DNA of 39,388 nt, taken from the IMG/VR virus record IMGVR_UViG_3300007539_000055, positions 1 to 39,388 of that record; one strand, given 5' to 3'. Source of the DNA: a virus. Shown one piece after another: positions 1-9,494 of the stretch. The notes under the pieces were generated by a model that saw nothing but the letters and a program-made list of their open reading frames with translations, made no database searches and was not told the origin of the DNA. Position 1 is the stretch's first letter. Each line of letters begins with the position of its first letter. The translations under genes were made by a program, and so were the position numbers.

Positions 1-1
1 C

Positions 2-3000
2 CTGAAGATTCCTAAGCACATGCTTAAGGAAATACAAGGGTACAAGATCTATTATGCTAAGCGTACAAACTCTGACAGACTTATTAGTGGGCAAAGTTTG
101 GCCATACCAGCTATGCCTAGGTATGCATCTTCCCCAAACCAGAACAGACTGCTGGCGCGTAAGGGGCCATACTTCAATGCATTCTACGCATTTGGTGGAT
201 TGAGAAGCGACATGGAGACCGCTATGGCTGTAGCGTCAAAGTGGAAAGCAGCTTACCACACAGACAACAATCCAGATGCTGCAGGAAGGGGACAGGAACA
301 AGTACCCAACCCCAACAGGGCTGAGCAGTTTCCTTACGCAGGCCCTACGATTGTAGACAGGATGTTCCGTTACTACGCGAACCCAGTCTTTACATTCCAC
401 GATTTTAACATGCTGCGTAAGAGACCAACTCTTAACACAGTCACACACATACAATGCCAGGCGGCTATTGCATTTAGACAGTTCCAGGGCGGTCCTGGTG
501 TATTTGGGGCTCGTAAAGAAGATGAGGAGAACAAAGAAAAGCTCACAACCTTCCCATCACTGGGATGGATATCACAAGCGTTGGGTAACACTGTCGACTA
601 CAACGTAGATGGTGAGATCTATGACGTGACTGATACGTTCATCGATGCAGATGAAGATGTGAGCAATCCCTACGGTAGTGACAATCCACCTGCTGACCAA
701 GAAGACAAGCCCGGTGGTTTGTTCAAGAGAGCATTCAGACGTCTGCGCGGTAAAGAAAAAGACGTAGATGACATAGAGGATTACAGCGACGTGTCCGAGC
801 TGCGTGCTCGTAGATACCGCATCCGTTCATACAGAGGTGGGGCATACGTAGCTTGTGCACACTATCACCCAGAGCAGATATATAGACACCGAGAGATCAT
901 CAAGGGTGGTGACCACAGATGGAATGGACAACAAAACATATGGTACAACAGCGCAGGCAAAGATTGGTCTTTAATAAAACCTGCAGGATTTGAGTTTGTA
1001 GATTCTTACTGCGCACCTAGAAACTCTCAGTTTACATTCATGCTTGACCCTGGTAGCAAAACATACCTGCCAGGGCAACGTAACTTGAAGACAGCAGAGT
1101 CTAGTTCATTCAAAGGAGCTCAGTACATCTTCAACAGGGGTGGGGAGAGTTCAATTGTTATGGCGCTCGTCAGCGGACTCCCACACCTAAAAGGACTTGT
1201 ACCGTTTAAGGGTAATGCACTACCCGGATTCCCTTGGTACCTAAGCGAGGAAGAGACGTCTCAAGGAGGAGGGGTGTATGGACCATTTAACATAGCAGCT
1301 TGGGGAGACGATGACAAGTTCTTGTTCCCTGACGCTTGGTTCCAGGCAAGCAAGGACCCCAAGCCTATGCGTCCAATTCCTGACTACGCTGCTTACCTGT
1401 ACGGGTCAGACGTAACTACAGAAAACTCCAACTTCAAAGGATTGAACTACACCCTAGCTGGTGCAGACTATGAGTGGGGCTATCCTATGGCTTGGCTGAT
1501 CAATGTGTGCTCGCTAAAAACTGATGTATATACACCATTCGACAAGCAAGAACTGGTGTGGACTGGTTACTACTACTCAATCGATGAAGAGTTCAAAGAG
1601 TGGGAAGACCAGTATGATTTAGAAGAAGGAGCATGTTATGCAGCATTGAAGACTGGTACAACCGCAGCCATAAACGCTCTTGACTACACTCCAGGTAGTG
1701 GTAGCTCGGTCTTGTCTCCAGTGAAAAAATACTTCAGTGGAGCAGAATCAACAGAAATATATGGTGGGGATACTTACATTTCTAAGTACGCATTCCGCAC
1801 TACATCTCATAGCTATGGCCACTCTTGGTTCAGAGCGTCTAGTGCTTTGGGTGATGCAGGCCCTAAGCTTAAAGATCAAGCTGCCGACAACCTGGATGCA
1901 ATGAAAGTTATTGCAGCTCCAGGTAACGGCAACATTAACATCCCGTATGCAAGGAACACAAGACAGAAGGACGTACCTGATTTCTTGAGCTTAAATGACT
2001 TCCTCACCAACTGGGGTACAACAGGGGGCATGAGCGTGTGGCAGGGAGAGCACATTACTAGTATCACAGATACAACATATCCAGAGTTCCCTAACAGCAC
2101 AGAGGTCGGCAAAATAGAGTCGTTCATATCTGAAACACTGCTAAACGCTAACAACTGGCAGCAAGGCAACTCTAACCCAGTGACGTCATTGTTTACGTTC
2201 ATGATAGAGTCTGATGACAACATAGGACTCAGACACCAGAAAGACAGCGAGAAGGGGCAGGCGACGAAGTTCTTTGACTTCAATACAGCAGCAGAGGTAT
2301 TGTTCTCACCCCCAACACAGGACTTCACAAAGCAAGACCAATTGCTGTACGAGGACCACTTCAGCTTTGTGCAGGATAAGAGGGTAGCAGTTCCATTCCC
2401 TAAAGTGAGAGCGGGGACAGAAGAGAACGATCAGTTCAGAAATAGAATCATCAGATCTAAATCTGCAACAGGATCACTGTCTGACAGGTACAGAGAGTTT
2501 TTGGCAAACGATTACGCTGACATACCTAAGAAGCGTGGTGACATCACAGACATGTTCACCATGAACGACACGCTGTACGTACATACAGAGAAAGCTCTCT
2601 TCCAAACTAAGGGTAACGAACAGCTGGAACTAGGCAGTGTCAAGGCATTCATTGGTAGCGGTGACATATTCGCAATACCACCAACCGAGCTACAGGAATC
2701 TGAGATAGGGTATGGTGGTACTATGTCAGGACTTTCGTCGTACACAACTGAGGTAGGACACTTCTATGTATCACGTAGAAGCAGAAAAGTACACATGCTT
2801 ACCCAAGGCATCACAGAAGTGATGGGGAACATGAACCATTGGTTCAGAGAGAACATACCGTTTGAGATAGAACGGTACGGTATAAACGTGGATGCTCATG
2901 AGTTCCCGTATTACCCAGACGCTCCTACAAATACGAATGTACCCATGGGCTTTATCGTAGGATATGACCCCAAGTTCAAAAGGATCATTCTTACAAAGCG

Positions 3001-4006
3001 AGAACCTCTACCAACACAGACTCTAATAGATGGGCTGCAAGACGGTACCATAGAGATACAGAACAACATGTTCTTTGCTGTACAGCAGAACAATTCTAAA
3101 ACTGGTGTTAAGCTCAGCAAGAGCGAGAGAGAATACACACATAGACGTAATCTCGAGGCATTCAGAGAGAACACAGCTATAGACAAGCTTGGTCCTTCTG
3201 ACACAGCAAGGGAGATTGTTTCTGACATAAACCACCCAGCCAACAAGGGTAATGTGAAATCAGGACCTATAGGCCTGAGTAACCCTACGTACTTTACACA
3301 AAGTGGGTGGACATTGTCATACTTACCTGACCTGCAGATATGGATCAGCAGACACAGCTACGTACCAGACATCTTCATTACGGGTGAGCAGACATACTAC
3401 ACAATGTACAAGGGTAGTGTGTACATGCACAACGATGAAGACAACCCAGGTAACTTCTACAATACACTGTACAACTTTGAGCTAGAGTTCATTGACAATG
3501 CTAACCCAGCAATGGCTAAACTGTACAGCAACGTGTACTACTGGGCTGATGCAAAGAGTAGAAGTGAGGACTATACAACAGAGTTCAAGAGGCAGACATT
3601 CCCAATCTTTGACAGATTCTATGTCTACAACACTACGCAGATATCCGGAGAGTTTACAGAAATCAACTACCTCAACAACTGTAGGCTTGTGGATGGGATA
3701 TGGTACATCAACTCATTCAGAGATTTGGCCGCTGTCGTAGTAAATACCAATAGCTATATTAATACAGGTGAACCTAACGTAGTAGGTAAACTCACAACCA
3801 AAGTTGAGTCAACTAGGGAGGACACTCCTATGTTTACCTATGAGGGGGTACCTAACCCAGAATACATAAACGCGGAAAAGCAGTGGTACGAACAGAAGAA
3901 GTTCATTGGACACTACTTAGGAGTACGCCTTATCAGCAATAACGAGAGCAAAAATTTGATATATTTGTATTCTGCCGGTACCAAGTTCCGTAATTCGTAC
4001 AGATAA
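2..4006 (+). CDS. Tail muzzle-like virion protein (crAss gp44-type), 5' partial
   Basis: Large virion protein of at least 1,334 residues. The frame is open to the left edge (L-K-I-P-K-H precedes the first ATG at base 20), so the true start lies outside the window and the ATG at 20 is probably internal. The C-terminal half has features I associate with crAss-like tail muzzle/stabilisation proteins. One is a beta-rich stretch around residues 840-1000 with MNDTLYVHTEKALF. Another, near residue 1100, is the pattern SYLPDLQIWISRHSYVPD followed by a YYTMYKG..YMHN..NPGNFYN segment. Aromatic and Asn residues are very common and there is no signal peptide or membrane helix. Residues around 215-260 are charged and low-complexity (KRAFRRLRGKEKDVDD). 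The stop overlaps the next start as TAATG, so the gene is coupled to the cargo-like gene downstream. Assignment to the muzzle rests on pattern memory and gene order, not on a search. A different tail-tube or hub protein is possible. Confidence 0.7.
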   Translation: MKIPKHMLKEIQGYKIYYAKRTNSDRLISGQSLAIPAMPRYASSPNQNRLLARKGPYFNAFYAFGGLRSDMETAMAVASKWKAAYHTDNNPDAAGRGQEQVPNPNRAEQFPYAGPTIVDRMFRYYANPVFTFHDFNMLRKRPTLNTVTHIQCQAAIAFRQFQGGPGVFGARKEDEENKEKLTTFPSLGWISQALGNTVDYNVDGEIYDVTDTFIDADEDVSNPYGSDNPPADQEDKPGGLFKRAFRRLRGKEKDVDDIEDYSDVSELRARRYRIRSYRGGAYVACAHYHPEQIYRHREIIKGGDHRWNGQQNIWYNSAGKDWSLIKPAGFEFVDSYCAPRNSQFTFMLDPGSKTYLPGQRNLKTAESSSFKGAQYIFNRGGESSIVMALVSGLPHLKGLVPFKGNALPGFPWYLSEEETSQGGGVYGPFNIAAWGDDDKFLFPDAWFQASKDPKPMRPIPDYAAYLYGSDVTTENSNFKGLNYTLAGADYEWGYPMAWLINVCSLKTDVYTPFDKQELVWTGYYYSIDEEFKEWEDQYDLEEGACYAALKTGTTAAINALDYTPGSGSSVLSPVKKYFSGAESTEIYGGDTYISKYAFRTTSHSYGHSWFRASSALGDAGPKLKDQAADNLDAMKVIAAPGNGNINIPYARNTRQKDVPDFLSLNDFLTNWGTTGGMSVWQGEHITSITDTTYPEFPNSTEVGKIESFISETLLNANNWQQGNSNPVTSLFTFMIESDDNIGLRHQKDSEKGQATKFFDFNTAAEVLFSPPTQDFTKQDQLLYEDHFSFVQDKRVAVPFPKVRAGTEENDQFRNRIIRSKSATGSLSDRYREFLANDYADIPKKRGDITDMFTMNDTLYVHTEKALFQTKGNEQLELGSVKAFIGSGDIFAIPPTELQESEIGYGGTMSGLSSYTTEVGHFYVSRRSRKVHMLTQGITEVMGNMNHWFRENIPFEIERYGINVDAHEFPYYPDAPTNTNVPMGFIVGYDPKFKRIILTKREPLPTQTLIDGLQDGTIEIQNNMFFAVQQNNSKTGVKLSKSEREYTHRRNLEAFRENTAIDKLGPSDTAREIVSDINHPANKGNVKSGPIGLSNPTYFTQSGWTLSYLPDLQIWISRHSYVPDIFITGEQTYYTMYKGSVYMHNDEDNPGNFYNTLYNFELEFIDNANPAMAKLYSNVYYWADAKSRSEDYTTEFKRQTFPIFDRFYVYNTTQISGEFTEINYLNNCRLVDGIWYINSFRDLAAVVVNTNSYINTGEPNVVGKLTTKVESTREDTPMFTYEGVPNPEYINAEKQWYEQKKFIGHYLGVRLISNNESKNLIYLYSAGTKFRNSYR

Positions 4007-6675
4007 TGAGTGATAACAAATGGATACAGAAAGCCAATAGGCGAATGAAGCGGAAGGGCACTGTCGGCAAGTTCACTGAATACTGCAAAGGAAAGGTAAC
4101 TGCTGAGTGCATTGCCCGTGCCAAAAAGTCAAACGACCCAACTCTAGTAAAGAGAGCAATCTTTGCAGAGAACGTGCGAAAGAAGCAAGAGGGTGGAGCA
4201 CTTGACTTCTTGGGTGGGGGACTAGACTTCTCAGATGGAAGCACCCCAATTGTATCCGATGCAGCTTCAGGTTTGACGAACATGGGTGGACTCAAAGGAG
4301 CCATCCAAAACTTCAAAATGAAGAAGCAGAATGAGCTTGCAGATGCTGGGGGAGTTAAAGGCATATTTGAAGACGGGGCAAAGGGACTCAAAGAAGGACT
4401 GAAGGGAGCTGTCAGCATGGGTACTGCAGTCAATGCATTATCCCAGCTTGCTGCTAAGCATGCAGAAAAGAAGGCTGGTAAGGCTGCAGTAGCCGATCCA
4501 TACCGCAACAATGTAATGGAGCGTAAGGCTGCAAAGCGTGCAGGGTTTGGTACAGGCTTTAAAGCAGCAGCAGACAGCCAGGTAGGCCAAGCATTGGCCA
4601 AGGTACCTGTGTTTGGTAAGGGACTACAAGCTTTGGCAGGCGTAGCTGGTGGTATCTTCGGAGCTAAGAAAGCCAAGAAGCAGCAAGAGAAAGACCGTAA
4701 GGAAGCTGTAAAGCAAATGCGTACTGCACAACAAGCTCAGCTTGCACAACAGGCTGCAGAAGCAAAGCAGTTCGAGACATCAGGTGAGACAGGATTTGCT
4801 GACGTCGGCTCCATCACAAACTCATATCTGGCACAGCGAGGCATGCGTGACGGGGGTGAGTACAGCAGGTCATACATATACGGTGGAACCAAACTAGAGG
4901 GAGGAAAGACAGAGCCATTGCCGGGCGGAGCTGTAGAGTTCATAGGCAAGAAACATTCACAGGGCGGCATCATGCTCGATCCTCAGACAGAAGTCGAGGG
5001 TGGGGAAACAATGGACAAAGTACACATGAAAAAAGACGGTAAAAAGACAGACTACATCTTCTCTGACTACCTGAAACTGGGTGGTAAGACGTTTGCACAG
5101 AGGCATAAAGAACTCTTGAATGGTGGTGCTAGCCAGAAAGACATACAGAAACTTGCTCAGATGCAAGAGAAGAAAGCTGGTAGAACCCCTAAGGTGATGC
5201 AGTTTGGTGGAGAGTCTTCTGTGTACGCAGAGGGAGGTGTACGCAAGTATCAAGAAGGTGATGCACTCCCACCAGAAGAAAAGCCTAAAACAGGTATACG
5301 TGAAGGAGAAATAGAGATCGGGTCTGACCACCCACTCTACCCCAAAGATGCTAAGGAGGGAGAAAAGTTCTACATCAAAGATGGTGAAGTAACTAAAGAA
5401 ACAGACAACGAGTCTGGTACAGCTAAAAGAAGAGAAGAGGTGACTCGCTGGTCAGAAGGCCTGCTACAATTCAAGACTGGGGATAACCTTTACTCTAACG
5501 TTACACTCAAAGACGTAGACGGTAGACTGCAGAATGAGAGCCACTGGGTGAAAGACATCGACTTCGGTGAGGATGGGTTTAACGTAGATGACACAGAGGA
5601 TGTAAAAAAGTACCAAGAGGAGTACAACTCTCGTGTACCAGACAACCAAAAGATTAAGGTAGACGGTAAGTGGGGTGATCAAACTCAGAGTGCTACAATA
5701 CCGCAAAAGCCGGAACAACCTAGGGAAGTACGCAGGGAGATGCCGGAGGTAGAGCAGGAGATTATTACTACTCCAGGATGTGAGTGTGAAGACGGTACAA
5801 AGAAGCAAGAGTGCTGTGAGAAAACACCAGACGATCCAGGAGACATCGAAGACGTTAAGACTAGAGAGATCCCAACACTGGCAATGCTTGGTATGGGAGC
5901 TCAGCTTATACCACCCATCTATGCATTTAAGTCACAGCCTGCATACATAACAGGCCCAGGTGCTGCATCAGTGCAGGCACCTAACATGCCTAGAGTTAAC
6001 TTGAATGCTGAGCGTTCTGCAAATGCAAATGACTTCCGCTCTACCATGGCTGCAATTGAAGGCAGCGGTGGGGGTCCAGCTAGCATGGTTAATATGATTG
6101 CAGGGTTGGAGAGAAAGCAAGCAGCCGATAGAGAGATTGCAAATGCAGAGAACAAAGCAAACAAAGAGCTGTCTGCAGAAGAAAAGCGCATGAAGCTTGA
6201 GGCAAACAAAGCCAATGCTGAACTTGGATTGGAGGCTGGTCAGTTCGCTGCATCTCTTGCACGTGAGCAGATCAGAGACAGACGTGAAGAGAAGCTTGGT
6301 GCACTTGATGCTATGGCTGACAGACTTGCTGGTATGGCAGGAGACAGCTTGGAATACAGAGCTCAGGAGAGACTTGCAAGAGAGGTTGGGGCTGATGGCA
6401 TATACGAAGCACAGCAGCTCAGAGACATGGGCTACACAGAGGAGCAGATAAATGCATACTTCGCCCGTAAGAAGCAAGAGAAGAAGGAGCAGAACAACCA
6501 AGACATTGCAGAAAAAGAGTCTAAGGAAGCTGTAGCACAACAAGAAGAGAAGCTAGAGGAGAGCGAAGAAAAACAACTGGGAGGACGCGTGAGAAGAAGA
6601 GTAAAAAGACCAAGTGGTAACACAGGTGGTTATATTCGCAGAGCGAAAGCAGTGAGACGTAAAAGAAGAAGATAA
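4006..6675 (+). CDS. Lys/Glu-rich virion (cargo-like) protein with peptidoglycan-binding-like repeat and basic tail
   Basis: An 889-residue protein rich in Ala, Lys, Glu and Gly. Visible parts in order are: a basic N-terminus; a Gly/Ala hydrophobic stretch (about 196-220, GVAGGIFGAKKAKK) able to form an amphipathic or membrane-active helix; a Gly-rich block at about 305-340 (LPGGAVEFIGKKHSQGG, then EVEGGE) of a kind seen in Bacteroidota phage structural proteins; a segment at about 528-566 (VKKYQEEYNSR...VDGKWGDQT) resembling a PG_binding_1 repeat; a Cys cluster at about 591-605 (CECEDGTKKQECC); long charged helices from about 670 to 850; and a C-terminal tail of about 30 residues that is mostly Arg/Lys. 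The tail suggests nucleic-acid contact and the repeat suggests cell-wall contact, which fits an ejected protein. Both junctions are TAATG overlaps. Function is inferred from composition and its place upstream of the polymerase; I cannot name a family. Confidence 0.75.
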   Translation: MSDNKWIQKANRRMKRKGTVGKFTEYCKGKVTAECIARAKKSNDPTLVKRAIFAENVRKKQEGGALDFLGGGLDFSDGSTPIVSDAASGLTNMGGLKGAIQNFKMKKQNELADAGGVKGIFEDGAKGLKEGLKGAVSMGTAVNALSQLAAKHAEKKAGKAAVADPYRNNVMERKAAKRAGFGTGFKAAADSQVGQALAKVPVFGKGLQALAGVAGGIFGAKKAKKQQEKDRKEAVKQMRTAQQAQLAQQAAEAKQFETSGETGFADVGSITNSYLAQRGMRDGGEYSRSYIYGGTKLEGGKTEPLPGGAVEFIGKKHSQGGIMLDPQTEVEGGETMDKVHMKKDGKKTDYIFSDYLKLGGKTFAQRHKELLNGGASQKDIQKLAQMQEKKAGRTPKVMQFGGESSVYAEGGVRKYQEGDALPPEEKPKTGIREGEIEIGSDHPLYPKDAKEGEKFYIKDGEVTKETDNESGTAKRREEVTRWSEGLLQFKTGDNLYSNVTLKDVDGRLQNESHWVKDIDFGEDGFNVDDTEDVKKYQEEYNSRVPDNQKIKVDGKWGDQTQSATIPQKPEQPREVRREMPEVEQEIITTPGCECEDGTKKQECCEKTPDDPGDIEDVKTREIPTLAMLGMGAQLIPPIYAFKSQPAYITGPGAASVQAPNMPRVNLNAERSANANDFRSTMAAIEGSGGGPASMVNMIAGLERKQAADREIANAENKANKELSAEEKRMKLEANKANAELGLEAGQFAASLAREQIRDRREEKLGALDAMADRLAGMAGDSLEYRAQERLAREVGADGIYEAQQLRDMGYTEEQINAYFARKKQEKKEQNNQDIAEKESKEAVAQQEEKLEESEEKQLGGRVRRRVKRPSGNTGGYIRRAKAVRRKRRR

Positions 6676-9482
6676 TGGCGTACAAGTTCAAACCATATAG
6701 AAGTGTATACAGAGATCCGCAGTCTGTAAAGATTAACGAGATACTTCGTAAAAGATATGTAGATGCTTTTGCTGCAGATACACTGACACAGAATGCACTG
6801 TCAGACATGCTGGTGTCTGCAGACTTTGCAGGTGACGTAGAAAAAGCAGCACAGCTGAGAGCTACAATAGATGCTAGATCTAAGAAGTACGCAGAGAGTG
6901 GTAGGTACGAGATGTACGGTACAAACATTGCACGTGATGCAGGAGAGTTTTTGCAGGGCTACAACCCTTTGAAAAAAAACTACGAGGAAAGAGAGAAAGC
7001 TAAGACTGCTGCACAGCAAAAACTAAACCCTGACGACTATGAAAAGTGGTTGGGGTGGAGTCTCACTCGCAGGGACGAGAATGGTGAATATCAACCATAC
7101 CAGGGCATAGAGTATGATGAGAACGGGTATGTTGTACAAAGCTCATACTACCAAGCTGAACCTGTCCCTGAAGCAGTAGACATCAATGCAGAGATACTCA
7201 AGCAGGTCAATGCCCTCCCCATTATGAAAGAGGGTGGGTACACTGCAGCCAGCTTTGACTTCCAGACATATACAGATGAGCAGGGTAACACAATGAAGAT
7301 ACCTGTCATCAGAACTACACAAGGCCAGACCATCAGTGGTAAGGACAGCGAGGCTGTATCACAAGCAGTGCAAGCTGCATTGGGATCACCTGAGGTACAA
7401 GCCTACTTGAACTTCAAGTCTGAGATAAACACGTGGGACATGGAGCCTGGTAGCCTGCAGACACAGATAGAAGGTAGAGTGCAGGAACTCGAACTCGAGA
7501 TGGCTGGTGCAACAGGTACCAAGAGAGACAACATACAAGCACAGATTGCAGACCTGAAGACTGCGCAAGAATCAGGTAGATTGGGTCAGATGCGTGAGGC
7601 TGTAGCTAACATCTACAAGCAGCGTGTCGTAGACAACTACCAGTCAGATGCAGAACGCTTCACAGGTCAGAGTGTGTACGGTGGAGGGAACACCTTCCAG
7701 ATCAACCCATTGTGGCTCAAGCAGCTTGAGAATCAAGCACAGACTCAGGATGTGGTTAACCGACCTGTGTTTAGTGGTACAACACAAGATGTTGTTGCAG
7801 CCATCGCTCAGCAGCAGGGAGTTGATCCTAACAATGTTAACGTTACTGCAGACCTTCTTAGACAAGGGGAGGAGACATTGCACAACAAAGCTATCGATAG
7901 ACTCAATGCTGCTACACAAGCTTACCCAGAGCTTTCAATGGCGCTTGAGGCCAACAACGTTGACCCTGGTAACCTTGAAGAGGTAGAGTCGTACATAGAA
8001 GACTTGAGCTATGACGAGGTTGTAGAGCTTGCTAGCGATATGTCAGCCGGCGGCCAAAGAGATCAGCAAGTAGTATTGAAGGACCTCTTGCAGTTGCAGG
8101 GTGCTTTGATGAACCATGCCGACAGGTCTAACCAAGTTGATGCTATGATTGACTATGCAAACACTGAAGTTGGTAATACTCCTCAAGCTATTCACAGTGC
8201 GGCTATTGCTGCTTCAGGTGACATCACACAGGATGCAATCAATTACGTCATAAGACCACAGGGTGATACAAGACCAGACAACGTGGTTGCTGGTGAAGCT
8301 CTTGCATTTGAGATGATAAGGGACTTGTTTACAGACGGAGGCTTCTGGAATGGTAGACCTAGTGCTATGTCACCAAACAATCAAAACATCTTCGACATGC
8401 TTACCCCACTCTTAACTGGCACAGATGTAGGAGAAGGTACAGCCGGCCTGGGACTTGATCCTGCAGAGGCAAGAGAGGTGTTCAATACAGCCCTCAGCTA
8501 CGTACAAGGAATGTACGATGCTAGACGAGTTGACGCGGACACCAATAGAAGACCAGACGGAAAGAATCCTACAGTCGGTGGACCAGAAAACAATCATACA
8601 ATTGCTACTCTACCTAAAGGTGGTGTAGGAATGGATATGGCATATGAGAACTTCCTGACCAACTTGGATGCAGAAGCAAGTAAGAGATCAGAAGCTGCAG
8701 ATGCATTCATCAATGAAGCTAGCAGAACTACATTTAACTGGCCTGAGTACCCTGTTGCACTTGGGGATGCAGATGGTGAAGAATCAGATGCACTGCGTAA
8801 AGCTGCAACGCAAACAGACTTGTCTTCGTTTGCTGGGGCAGTTGATCTTACAGACCCAACAGCTCAACAGATTGGTGCAGAAACAGCAGCATGGAGAACT
8901 GCAATCATCACAGACTCTAAAGGCAACCAAGATGAGCAGTTTGCAGATAACCCTCTGTCTGATTGGAAAATTGACAACGTCATGTACGGTTTCTGGTCAG
9001 TCAATGGTGAGACCATACCTACGGTAAACCTGCATGTATCTGCAGGATCAGGGAATAACAAGGTTAGCAGAGTAATAAGAATGGATGCAGATCAAGCAGT
9101 TCGTGGATACCTGAATGCAGAACCTGGATTGGGCACAACTGGATCATTTGGACAAGCCATACTTGGTTACACCCCAGCACACCAGTTCCAAGTTCAGGTC
9201 TTGAATGCATTGGCAACATCCGGTGGTGTGCCTGAAGTAGATGTAATGCTGCCAGGAAATAGAAATACAGGACGTATACAAGTGAGCATACCAGTAGAAC
9301 GTAATGAGAAGGGTGACCTTACTGGTAGATACCCCGTGGTAGAAATGCACATGTCCAAATCAAACGGAGGTGGTACTGACAGCAGCGACATCAGGATCGA
9401 TCAGGACTGGGCTCAGGCAAACGGGTTCCAAGACGTGCTTGAAGCAGCCGCATTTGTTTACATGCAACTCATTCATTCTTAA
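6675..9482 (+). CDS. Putative virion cargo/ejection protein
   Basis: A 935-residue protein starting at an ATG that overlaps the previous stop (TAATG). I do not recognise a catalytic motif. The sequence is mostly helical, rich in Gln, Asn and Ala, without cysteines worth noting, membrane helices or a signal peptide. An early segment (about residues 245-300) is coiled-coil-like with repeated Glu/Gln/Leu. Residues about 760-930 look more beta-rich and end in a helix before the stop. Position between the muzzle-like and polymerase genes, and the shared coupling, suggest a protein co-packaged with the virion RNA polymerase. That is inference from context. Twelve bases separate its stop from the polymerase start, the only real gap among the five large genes. 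Confidence 0.7.
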   Translation: MAYKFKPYRSVYRDPQSVKINEILRKRYVDAFAADTLTQNALSDMLVSADFAGDVEKAAQLRATIDARSKKYAESGRYEMYGTNIARDAGEFLQGYNPLKKNYEEREKAKTAAQQKLNPDDYEKWLGWSLTRRDENGEYQPYQGIEYDENGYVVQSSYYQAEPVPEAVDINAEILKQVNALPIMKEGGYTAASFDFQTYTDEQGNTMKIPVIRTTQGQTISGKDSEAVSQAVQAALGSPEVQAYLNFKSEINTWDMEPGSLQTQIEGRVQELELEMAGATGTKRDNIQAQIADLKTAQESGRLGQMREAVANIYKQRVVDNYQSDAERFTGQSVYGGGNTFQINPLWLKQLENQAQTQDVVNRPVFSGTTQDVVAAIAQQQGVDPNNVNVTADLLRQGEETLHNKAIDRLNAATQAYPELSMALEANNVDPGNLEEVESYIEDLSYDEVVELASDMSAGGQRDQQVVLKDLLQLQGALMNHADRSNQVDAMIDYANTEVGNTPQAIHSAAIAASGDITQDAINYVIRPQGDTRPDNVVAGEALAFEMIRDLFTDGGFWNGRPSAMSPNNQNIFDMLTPLLTGTDVGEGTAGLGLDPAEAREVFNTALSYVQGMYDARRVDADTNRRPDGKNPTVGGPENNHTIATLPKGGVGMDMAYENFLTNLDAEASKRSEAADAFINEASRTTFNWPEYPVALGDADGEESDALRKAATQTDLSSFAGAVDLTDPTAQQIGAETAAWRTAIITDSKGNQDEQFADNPLSDWKIDNVMYGFWSVNGETIPTVNLHVSAGSGNNKVSRVIRMDADQAVRGYLNAEPGLGTTGSFGQAILGYTPAHQFQVQVLNALATSGGVPEVDVMLPGNRNTGRIQVSIPVERNEKGDLTGRYPVVEMHMSKSNGGGTDSSDIRIDQDWAQANGFQDVLEAAAFVYMQLIHS

Positions 9483-9490
9483 TATATTTG
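9483..9490 (+). promoter_or_regulatory. Candidate Bacteroidota-type -7 box (TAnnTTTG) before the virion RNA polymerase gene
   Basis: TATATTTG fits the Bacteroidota primary-sigma -7 consensus TAnnTTTG exactly and fills most of the short gap before the ATG at 9495. A TTTG at 9453-9456 could be a -33 element, but the gap between the two is about 26 bases, longer than usual. Transcription from here would begin at or next to the start codon, giving a nearly leaderless message. The exact match may be chance in an AT-rich gap. Confidence 0.3.
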
Positions 9491-9494
9491 CATA

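Noticed and set aside
1876-2328. Long antisense ORFs within the virion genes (for example 150 residues at 1876-2328)
   Set aside because: They are Ser/Leu/Cys-rich reverse-frame shadows of a clear coding sequence, without coupling or a plausible start region.
3960-3967. A second TAnnTTTG box (TATATTTG), about 38 bases before the 4006 start
   Set aside because: It lies inside the coding sequence of the muzzle-like gene and encodes Ile-Tyr-Leu-Tyr; no TTTG is present at the expected -33 distance, so it is probably chance.
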